Source of the DNA: a virus
Reading direction: 5' to 3' (one strand)
Virus record (IMG/VR): IMGVR_UViG_3300021093_000034
Location: 20,693-84,692 of that record
Length of the DNA stretch: 64,000 nucleotides
A program made the position numbers and the translations under genes. Each line of letters begins with the position of its first letter. The first letter of the stretch is position 1. Of the stretch, positions 34,113 through 46,200 are shown piece after piece. The notes under the pieces are model-generated. The model was not told the DNA's origin. It searched no databases and saw nothing but the letters and a program-made list of their open reading frames with translations.

Positions 34113-34216
34113 TGGCAAATATAGTAAGAGCAAAAGAACCTAGCAATCTTGGACAGATCAATCTTGATGCAATTGGCACAAAAAACACAAACAAGTATTA
34201 TAATAATTTTTTATAG
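34112..34216 (+). CDS. 34-residue small gene between gp6 and gp7-like gene
   Basis: The ATG overlaps the gp6 stop codon (TAATG) and the frame ends 8 bases before the next gene. The product, MANIVRAKEPSNLGQINLDA followed by IGTKNTNKYYNNFL, is polar with a Tyr/Phe-rich end. No family is recognised. Exact filling of the spacer and coupling to gp6 argue that it is translated. It may be a minor baseplate or assembly peptide. Confidence 0.5.
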   Translation: MANIVRAKEPSNLGQINLDAIGTKNTNKYYNNFL

Positions 34217-34224
34217 GATTAGTA

Positions 34225-37200
34225 ATGGCAGCTTTTAAAACTTTGCAGTTTCTACCAGAGATTTTTAGAACCGATACCAATAGAAAATTTCTAAATGCAA
34301 CTGTAGATCAATTAGTTAGCGAACCAAATTTAATCAAGGTCAATGGTTACATTGGTAGAAAGTTAGCCCCGTCATATAAAGCGTCTGATAGTTATATCAC
34401 GGAGCCAACCAAAGCCCGCCAAGATTACCAGCTAGAACCTAGTATCATAATTAAAAATACCAATTCGGGCGAGCTTACTTTTGCTACCACTTATACTGAC
34501 ATTGTAAACAAGATTAATTTTTATGGAGGATTCGGCAACAATCAAAACAGATTGTTCGATAATGAATATTATTCTTACGACCCACAAATTGATCTTGACA
34601 AGTTTGTTAATTTTGCACAATACTATTGGCTTGCTAACGGCCCTGATGCCGTTATTGTCAGTGCAAGTGCTGTGCCTCTTGAAGCAACTTATGGAGTAAC
34701 ATTTGACAGCACAACACAAACCTATAGATTTACTGGATTTGATAACGCTCCAAATCCAGTTATTACACTAGCTCGCGGTGGCCGATACACTTTTGTCAAC
34801 AACGAACCGGGAAATAAATTTTATATACAAACCAGTCCTGGTCTATTAGGTGTAGATCCAAATGCACCTAATTTAACAACTCGTACAGTTTTAGGAGTAA
34901 CAAACAACGGCCAAGATGTTGGCGACACGGTGTTTCAAGTACCACTTGCATCTGCACAATTACAGTGGACCAACATGCCTGTAATTGGCAACGTGAATTA
35001 TGCAACCAGTCTGAGTTATCAATCATTGCAAGGCTGTTTGTTAAGCGATCTTGAAAACGTTTTAGGAGGACTTGACGGACCAACTTCAAGTCTAGAAGAC
35101 GCAACAATTATTTTTGTTAACAATGAGTTCATTGATGACATATACTGGGTAAACACAGCAAGAATACAAAACAACATAATTCGTTTAGATCAGGCTTCTT
35201 TAATTCCATTATCGGAAAGAAATAATGTATATCAAATTGGACTTTTTGAAGATGATCAAGGCGATGTGAGAATATATCTCACAAACAAATTGAGTGTTAG
35301 TAACGAACAAAAAGTGAGAATTAAAGCCGGTATAACAAATGCTGGTAAAGAGTTTTATAGTAGACTAGATCTTTACAATCAGGTACCAGCGATCACTGCT
35401 CCGATAAATTTATTATTTTATCAAAGCGACCAAACTGACAGCGCAGTAGGTGCAATTCAGCTGATTGACCCTAGTGCTGCACTCATTGATCCGGATTTAG
35501 AAATAATAGGACAACGTACATATACCAGTCCTGGTGGTGTGGTGTTTACCAACGGATTAAAAGTAACATTTGACTCAACAGTTTCTGCCCCTTATGCTAA
35601 CAACACATATTATGTAGAAGGAGTTGGCACCAGTATAACATTGATGTTGGTTAGCAATCTTATTTGCCCTGAACTAAATGATGATTTATCTTTGCCAGAT
35701 TATCTTACCATTAATCGAGGCAGTCTTGATTTAAACGGATGGGCAAGAAGTAACAGGTGGTTTCATGTGGCAGTGATAGCAGCCACCGCTAATTATAATG
35801 GCACTGATTTATTTCTTGATCAAAACTATAGAGCACAACGACCAATTATTGAATTTAAACCCAATTTACAGCTATTTAATTTTGGAACAGAATCCAAAAA
35901 TCCTGTTGATGTTCTTGATAATATTATTACAAATGCTTACACACAAGTTCAAGGTGTACTGTGCGCTTCCACTTCGCAAGTTACTATCACCGTGGATGGC
36001 GAAACTGTAACATTCAACGATGGCGACAGAATTATTTTTAGTCAAGATGAAAATCTGGATGTTAGAAATAAAATTTATGATTTTTCTATTGAGCTTACAA
36101 CAGAAGCACCAGACCCGCTGGAATACAGAGCCTTTATACAAGAAGCATCGGATGCTACAGTAGAAGAAAGCCAGACGATTATAGTTAAAAGCGGTGCCAA
36201 TGGACCTAAACAATGGTATTTCAATGGCACCATATGGATTGAAGCACAGCAAAAAACAGCAGTTAACCAAGCGCCATTATTTGATCTAATAAACTTAGAA
36301 GGCATTAGTTTTGGTACCAATTCAGTATATCCTGGTAGCACATTCGCCGGAAGTAAAATATTTTCTTACAAAATTGGAACTGGTAGTAATGATAGTGTGT
36401 TGGGTTTTCCGTTAAGTTACAAAAATCTAGTCACACAAGGTGACATACAATTTGAAAATAATTTTGATTACGACACATTTTCCTATATTTTAGATGCTGG
36501 TGTAACAAGAACAATATCAGTGAACGCCGGATTGATACAACAAAACCTATCAAGAATCACCAGCACAAGATTAAACACCTGGGTAATTAATTCAAATTTC
36601 AGTAAACAATATCAAATTTTTAATTTTACTTACGACGGATCTACAAATTTATTTCCAGTTGATATTTTACCTGACATCAGCGTATCAGTACCCAATATCA
36701 AGGTTGTTATTAACAACGTGCCTGTGCCAGCTGGACAGTTTGCTTTGACAAAAGTGGTTGACAAATTGGCAGTATTGATCAATCCTTCATTATTGGCAAC
36801 AAATGATGTGGTGTTTATAAGTATCTGGAACAGTTCTACTGCATCTACGCAAGGTTTTTATCAGGTTCCTTTGAATTTTGATATTAACAGTCTTAACACC
36901 GATCTTGAAACATTGACACTAGGACAGATGAGAAATCATCTGACAGAATTTAAAAATAACAGTTTAGATATTGTAGGAGAGGTGCCAGGATACAGCAATT
37001 TGAGAGATATAGATTTTTCAAATCGAGGCGGCAGCATTTTACAACATAGTGCTCCTATTATTTACGCAGGGTTATTTTTAAATCACCCTGAGATGAATTT
37101 TGTTGACGCACTACGGTTAGCATCAAAAGAATATTCGCAATTCAAAATAAAATTTTTAGAAGCCGCCGCAAATCTAGAATTAGATAGAACAAATATTGCT

Positions 37201-40200
37201 GCCTGTGTTGACACTATCATGTCAACACTCAATAGTGTTAAAAATGACACTTTCCCTTATCATTACAGTGATATGGTACCGTACGGTGAGGACGAAAGAG
37301 TGGCACTGCCTAGCTACACAGTTTTTGACACAGATATAAGAGCATATGAAATCACAAGAATATTTGATGATGCCGCAGTTAGTAATAAGGCAGTTTTTAT
37401 ATACTTAACAAGGCAACTAAACGGCACAGTAAGCACTACATTACTGGTCAAAGGACAAGATTATTATTTTGATCAAACTCGACCTGCTGTTGTAATCCAA
37501 GATTCTTTCAATTTATTATATAATGATATTATTAGTATTGTAGAATTTAACAACACAGACGGCAGTTATGTGCCCGAAACTCCAACCAAACTAGGATTAT
37601 ATCCAAAATATGTGCCTGAAATCTTTACAGACAATACATATCGTACACCTATTCAAGTTATTCAAGGGCATGATGGTAGCTTAACACCAGCATTTGGGGA
37701 CTTTAGAGACAGTTTATTACTAGAATTAGAACGAAGAATTTATAACAATATCAAAGTTGAATACAACATTTTAAATTTTAACATAAACGATTACGTTCCT
37801 GGTAAATTTAGATTGTTAGATTACAGCAGACAAGAATTCAATCAACTGTTGAGCCAAAATTTTTTACAATGGGTTGGAACCAACAGAGTTGATTTTACAA
37901 CCAACAACACATTCAAAGCAAGTGATCCTTTTACATGGAACTACAGAAAATTTAGAGATGTAGTCAATGGCGAATCATTAACTGGCACTTGGCGCAGTGT
38001 ATTTAGATACTTTTTTGACACCGACAGACCACATACCCATCCTTGGGAAATGCTGGGATTTAGCGAAAAACCCAGTTACTGGGACGATCGGTACGGGCCA
38101 GCGCCTTATACTGGGGGTAATCTTGTTTTATGGGGTGATTTAGAATCAGGATACATTCATGCAGGCACTCGTGCCGGCGTAGATTTAAGATACAGTAGGC
38201 CAGGACTGACACAAATAATTCCAGTAGATGACAGCGGCAACCTAAGGAAAACTAGCGAATTTTTAGTCACTGATTTTGACAGTGCAGCCGCTAACACCAG
38301 TTTTGCAGTAGGAGACATTGGTCCTACTGAATTGGCGTGGCGTCGTAGCAGTGACTTTCCATTTGCTATGCAATATGCACTTGCAATTGGCAAACCAGCT
38401 AGATATTTTGCTTTGTTGGGAGATGTTCGACACTACTTTAGAAGTAACACCACAGGTCAGTTTGTCGACACAGTAGATAACAAACATATTCAACCTAACA
38501 TTTTGAGAGTCAATGGATATATTGACATGGATGACACAGTTGAGCGTAGTGCTGGATATATCAACTGGATCAGAGATTACCTTAAAAATATTGGCATAAA
38601 TGATGCCGGAACAATTATCAAAAATAACTTAGAAAGAATGACGGTACAATTATCATACAAGATGGCCGGTTATTCTGACAAAAGATTTTTAGAATTGCTA
38701 GCGGAACAAGTTAGTCCTAGCAGTATAAACGACAGTGTAGTTATTCCTGAAGAAAACTACAGTATAGAATTATACAAGGGTGCGCCACTTAACAAAATTG
38801 TGTACTCTGCTGTTATTATAGAAAAATCAGTAAACGGATATACTGTAAGCGGATACGATACAACTAATCCTTATTTTTATATTGTTCCTAGTTTACCTAA
38901 CAACAACGCCTATGTGATAGAAGTGGATGGCCAACGAGGCACAATTTTTAGGGATTTTAAAACACAACGATATACTATTCCTTACGGTTTTGAATTTAAT
39001 ACAAAACAGCAAGTTGTTGATTTCTTAGTCAGTTATCAAAGATTTTTGATAGCACAAGGTTTTGTGTTTGAAGATAGAGATAATTTACTCAACGAGAAAA
39101 AAGATTGGGTACTAAGTGCCAAAGAATTTTTACACTGGTCTAAGCAAGGATGGCGTACAGGAAACATTTTTGTTTGTAGTCCTGTGTCTACTTCGATTAA
39201 AGTATTTAATGAAACAGCAGTTGTTGACGAAATAAAAAATACACCAAACAGTAGCCGAGTGCTTGATATTAATTATCAAGCAATAAAGAAAAACAATTTT
39301 ACAATTATACGAGACAGTAATTTATTTACGTTTAACTCTTTATTAAATCAAACTATTGGGCTGGCCGAATTTAATCTAGTGCAATATGAACACTTGTTAC
39401 TACTTGATAATACCACGGTGTTTAGAGATGTCATTTATGTTCCTGAAACTGGTAATAGACAATATAGATTAAAGTTAGTTGGAGCTAAAACACAGTTTTG
39501 GAACGGAAGTTTAGAACTACCTGGCTATATCTACGGCAGTGACAAAACAGACGAATGGCAACCGGGCCAAGACTATCTCAAAGGGTCTTTGGTATCTCAT
39601 AAAGCTAGAATTTACACTGCAATTGAAAACATAAGTGCAGCAGATCAATTTCAGACTGCATCATGGAAGCAATTGGGATTGAATGAATTACAATCTGGCG
39701 TTATAAACAATTTTGCAACAAATGCCAAACAATCTTTGCAGTATTATGACATAAACGATCAACCAATTGATGAACAAGTCCAGCTGTTTAGTAATGGATT
39801 GATAGGCTTCAGACCCAGACAATATTTTACAAATCTTGGTATCGACATTGTCACACAGTCAAAATTCTACCAAGGATTAATCAAACAGGGAGGAACGGCT
39901 AACGCTATAAATGCATTACGAGGAGCTCAGTTTAATAATCTAAATACAGAATTAAATTTTTATGAAAATTGGATGATGCGAGTCGGCGAATATGGCTCAT
40001 TAGATATAAATCAATACTACGAATTTTTATTATCTGATTCTGTATTTGATAATAACCCTGCTGTTTTTCAACTGTCAGATGGTACCGTTGCTACACAAAC
40101 TGATATTGCCGTTTTTGATCAGACTAGTACATATAAGTTGAGTGGTGCATTTAACCCCAATTTTTTACGAGTTGAGGATAACAGTCAATCAAAAGAACTA

Positions 40201-43200
40201 AGACCTTTGCCTACTGCTGGTTTTGTGAACTTAGATGACGTTGATGGAACAATTTTTGATATTCAAGATTATGCCAGTTATGCAGACATAGTTGATAATA
40301 TGTCGGTTGGATTTACATTATGGACAGCCAGAGATTTTGATAAACAATGGAATGTGTATAGATGCTGTAATGTACCTGGACTGGCGTTTATACTCAGATA
40401 CAACACCGAATCTCAAGCTGAACTAGTAATAAGTGCCGAACATGGTTTAGAAGAAAACGACTTAATTGCATTAAAAAACTTTGATCCCAGATACAACGGA
40501 ATTTATCGTGTAAATGCAATTATTGATTCCACTAGATTTTTAATTACAATTTATAATAATTTACAAGATTTAATTGACGCCGAGGCAGTTATTGCTAACG
40601 GTATTGTTTATAAGTTACAAAGTAGTAAATTAGCAACACCAACTGCTGTCATCGAGTCGACCCCCAACTCAGGATGGGCAGTAAATGACAAAGTTTGGAT
40701 TGAAAATTTAGACAATGAAGGTAACTGGGGTGTCTATACTAGAACAGATCCGTGGGAGTATCAAAACAGAATTCAACTAGGCGAAAGTCAATATGCCGGC
40801 AATGATCATTTTGGTCGTAGCATAGCATTGGACAATTCACCTCTGTATCTATTTGGAGGAGCCCCGGACAGTTCAAATGGTCGTGTCAGCATATATGCAC
40901 GAAATTCTAATAATGGGTGGGACAGCTATGGTTTTTTATGGGGCAACAACCCAGTATTAGACAGTTTTGGTAAAGTCCTAGCAACTGCCACTGTTGGAAG
41001 CAGTAACTTCTTGGCTGTTTCTGCCAGCGATTCTGGCAGTAAACAAGGCGTTGTTTATGTATTTGAAAATCAAGTTTTAGTTCAAATTTTGGCCGATGTC
41101 AGCGGTACAGCGGGCGATGAATTTGGGGCATCATTGTCAATGGGCGACGATGCCAAGTATCTTTATATCGGAGCACCAGGTGCTAATAAGGTGTACTGTT
41201 ACGCACTAAATTACCCAAGAGAAGAGGTCACGCAAAACTTAATTGGTTCTACAGGAGTGGCTACATTTAATTTAAGTTTTGCTGCTGCAGATGCCAGTGA
41301 CATTATTGTTACTGCTCCGCTGAGAGCAGCGGAATATTTCCCGGGAATAGATTATACCACAGCAAGTGGTCCAGATAGAATTATTTTTACAGTTGCTCCT
41401 TCCGATGGAGATAGAATAACAGTACAGAAAAGAACCTATCATTACACACTGTTAGATACTCTTCCCGTATCTTCAGAATCTGCAGTAGGCAGTCAATTTG
41501 GTTCCGCCGTAGTTAGTAACAGTGATGGATCTACAATTGCAGTAGGAGCCAAGTCCACTATTGTCGATGGTTTAAATGAAGCTGGAGCGGTGTATCTGTA
41601 TCATAGAACCACAACTGAGTTCGTAACCAATGGTTTAACAAATACATTCACACTGCCAGATAATTTAGGCAATGTATTTTACGTGTATTACAATGATGTA
41701 CTATTAACCAATGGAACTGATTACTATTTAATTGGAACAAACATAGTGCAATTTGCTGGATTTAATATTCCGCCAGCTGGAAATAGACTTGTGGTTGAGA
41801 GCAATCAATTTATATTAGACCAAATCATTTATCCACAAACAGTTGGTAGTGCAGGAGGGTCTTTTGGAGCCCAGTTGTCTATGTGTAACAGCGGTTGCAA
41901 CCTCTACGTTTCTAGTCCTGCTTACTTAGAACCAAATTATAGATTTGGATTGGTTACTCGATTCGTCAATGCAGGACGAGTTTACGGTACAGTAACAGGA
42001 ACAGTAATCGGCCCCACTGTTACAATAGGCGAAACTATTGTAATTAACAATCGTGTGGTGACCTTTACTGGAACCAGTCTAGCATCAGTTGTTTCTGCTA
42101 TTAATGGAGCAAACATTCCTGGAGTGACTGCATCCATAAGTTATAACAAAATCAAGATTGACAGCGACGTAGTGGTAGCCGCCAATCGTTTGAATATAGT
42201 ATCGGGAAACACAGGTACTCCATTGATAGATCTTGGAATTGACGACTACAAATTTGTACAAATTATTCGTCATCCTGACACCTTGGGCGAAACTTTTGGA
42301 GCTACATTAAAAGTTGATCAAGCAAGCGGAACATTGGCTATCGGAAGTGACGGTGCAGATATATCTATTCCAATTGACATCGACTCGACTCTTGCAATAC
42401 CTACTTTGTTTGATAGTGGGGGTACCAAGTTTGTAGATCAAATCAGTGACAGCGGTGCTGTCTACATCTACAATCTAATGAACAATCCGTATGAGGATGT
42501 AGATAATCCGTCATTGTTTGCTTTTACACAAAAGCTACTTGGCCCAAATCTTGACACTGGGTTTAACTTTGGTGCAGCAATTGACTTGAGATCTGATTAT
42601 TTAATTGTCGGGGTATCCAATGATTACAACATTGTAACCGAAGGCGGAAGTTTATATTACTACTACAATCAAGACGCTACGTCTGGGTGGACATTGACTA
42701 GATACAAAGAACCAAGAGTAGACATTGGGGCAGTAAATAGTGCATTTCTTTATAATACTGTGTCTCAAAACATACTAGACTTTTTTGATTATTTGGATCC
42801 AGTAAAAGGTAAACTGTTAGGTGCAGTAGAACAAGAACTTGATTTTAAAGAAGATTATGATCCTGCAAGCTACAACAGATCAAATAGAACAAACACAATC
42901 AATAACACAAATTTTTACTGGTCTGATCGCCAGGTTGGTAAAACATGGTTAGACTTGTCATTAATGAGTTTTATTGATTACGAGCAAGGCATTTTACAAT
43001 ACAGAGTCAAAAATTGGGGTAGCCTGTTCCCAGGTAGCCAAGTTAAAATATATGAATGGGTAGAAAGCAATTTCTTACCTAGCCAATACGCCACCAGTGC
43101 AGGAGATGGAATAGCTAGATATCCGGATGACACAGCTTACAGTTCTGTTACAGTGGTAGATCCAGCAACTGGTATAATAACACAGAAGTATTACTATTGG

Positions 43201-46200
43201 GTCCATAATAAAATTAGTGTGGATATAAATCAAGCTCGAAGAACCTTGAGTGCTAAGGCATTAGAATCTTACATAACAGCTCCTAAAGATCAAGGTATAC
43301 CATATCTAGCTTTATTGGCACCCAACAGCGTTGCAGTCTACAATGTAACTGATCAATTGATCGGAAACGACGTGGCTATCCATTTGGATGTGGCTCAAAT
43401 TAGAAACAGCAACTTGATGCACAGTGAATGGCAAATGGTACAACAAAATGCCGGCGCTGAATCTATTCCGGTAAGATTTATTTCAAAATTAAGAGATAGT
43501 ATTGTAGGATTTGATGACACAGGCTTGATTGTTCCTGATCCATTGTTGAAAGCGCAAGATCGCCTTGGTATTTTAAATATGCCAAGACAAACTCTGATGT
43601 CTAATAGATTAGGTGCTTTACAAAATTATGTAGAAACACTTAATGCAATTTTAGTGCGCTACCCTACACTACTAATAAAAACACCATCTACACTGTTTTT
43701 AGAAGATCCACTGCCTACCACTGGCTTTAATACACAGACAAGTAATGTCACAGATCTAACTTATCTAAGCACCGATGCCTTTACCAATGGATATAAGATT
43801 TTAATACCTAATGACTCTAATTATCAAGGTAAATGGAGCATTTACAGTTTTAATTCAACCAACGATACTTTTGAATTATTTAGATTACAAAGTTTCAAAA
43901 CAGAATTGTTTTGGAGCCCTACTGTATGGTATGACACCACTTTTCAAAACGGCAAAGATATCAACTACACTGTGGCAATCTACAGCGATATTCAAGCTCT
44001 GAGTCCCGAACCTGGTGATTACATAAAGGTACTAGATAATGGTCAAGGCAAGTGGTTACTGTACGAAGCTCAGGATGGCGGATCTTTAAGTTTGATTGGG
44101 GCCGAAAATGGAACACTACAAGTAAGCACAGAAGTATTTGATGTGACAGTGAGAGCCGGTTATGACAGCGCCGTTTACGATTCTGTAGGATTTGATCCAC
44201 AAGCAGTCCAAGAGTTAAAAAATATTTACAACAGTGTGTATCAAGAAATACTAACAGGCAATCTGAGTAACGAATTAAACAGATTATTCCTTACAATTGT
44301 AAACTTTATATTTGCAGAACAAAAGAATCCAGACTGGATTTTTAAAACAAGCTTTATTGATGTTTATCATAATCTTAGAAATTTGGAACAGTTCCCAAAT
44401 TTTGTAAGAGACAATCAAAGTTTTTACAATGATTATATTCAAGAGGTAAAACCATATAGAACACAGATTAGAGAATACGTACCTAGTTATATAAAACAAG
44501 ATACGGCTGCAGGTGATTGGACAGATTTTGATTTACCAAGTGTGTATGATGCTAGATATGGAAAATTTAGAAGTCCTGACATAGCGATTACACAAGATGC
44601 ATCGTTGTTTGAAAATGAAATTTATAGCGATTGGGCAAACAATTACAAATTCAAAGTAACTGATTATATAATTGGTAATATAGGGCTTAATTATGTATTA
44701 CCTCCCAATGTAGAAATTACTGGCGGCGGTGGTATTGGTGCTGCGGCTATAACAACACTATATGCCAATGGTCGTGTGGCTTCTATTACAGTCACCAATG
44801 CAGGATCAGGATATACGTCAACTCCAAATGTGTTTATAAACGGCGATGGTGTAGGAGCCACAGCGTATCCGCTATTGAAAAATGAATTTTATAGTTCCCA
44901 AACAAATCTCAGTTATAATCTAGTTAGAAGTATAGATACTCAAATTAAATTTGATAGATTTGCATATTCTAGTAACTTGATATTATGGCAACCAAACACA
45001 GCTTATGCTAATACTGTTGTAACATCAGGTAACACAGTTACTGATCAAGGAAATATCTATATCAGTAGCGGAAATATTGTTGTATATAACAATCAGGCCT
45101 ATTTGGCAACTAACGCAAATATTTCTACTCAAAGCACATTTGATTTCACTAGATTTACAGTAATCGACAGTGGCAATACATTGCTTAATGCTGCAGACAG
45201 AATAATAGCCTACTATCAACCAGAAGTTGGGATGACTGGTCGAACTCTTACTCAATTGATTAACGGACTAGAATATCCCGGAATAGAGGTTTTAGGAACC
45301 GAATTTAGAACCAATGCATTTGAAATTACAAGCAATGTAATCTCATTTAACTATACTGGTTTAACCATAGACAGTGGCAATGTTGATGCGGTAAATTTCC
45401 AAACTTTAGGTTTTGAAGTGGATCAAAGTATCAGAATTGAAGCACAGGTGCCATTTGAATTTCAGAATAACGGATATTTTACCATAGTCAATGTTACAAG
45501 AGATTCAATGACATTGACTGGACAACCAGTCGAAACAACTTACAAAATTTTATTAGATTCGCCAATTACTGCCAATCTAGGAGATTATATAACTCAGGCA
45601 AACACATTGGCTAATGCTTATGTGTTACAGTCAGTTACCAATTCGTCCACAGTGGATTTAATATACACCGTGCCTGAATTTACTGTATCATCAAACAATA
45701 TCAGCATCAATGGTGTAGCTATCCAATCAAATATTGCAGAAATAGGTACAGGCGGCAATGCCAACGTAAAAATATCGTATCTAGATTTACAACAAGTATT
45801 AGATTCTAATATATACAGCAAATATCTTGACACAGCATTGGGAACCAGGCCTCAAGATATTAATATCGTAGGCGGTGCATATGTTGACACTTATGCAAGT
45901 CATGCGCCCGAGGAATTGATACCAGGAAGAATGTACGATGCAATGGAAATGCGTGTTTTCAGTAATACAACAGGAAATACAGAAACCTATGGATTTAGGT
46001 TATTCCAACCAATGAGTGCCAATGCAGTTTATACCAGAATCAATGCCAACGCCACTACTACTCTGTCGGCCAATTTAAATCTAATAGATGATGAAATTGT
46101 TGTAAACGATGCAAGTAAATTACCTGACCCTAGTCCAAGCTTGGGCAATCCTGGTATTGTGTTTATTAATGGCGAAAAAATTCATTATTATCAACGCTAT

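Noticed and set aside
33853-34194. Minus-strand and second-frame ORFs rich in His or Val/Asp across the gp6 repeat
   Set aside because: They are by-products of the Gly/Ser tandem repeat read in other frames and have no ribosome site.
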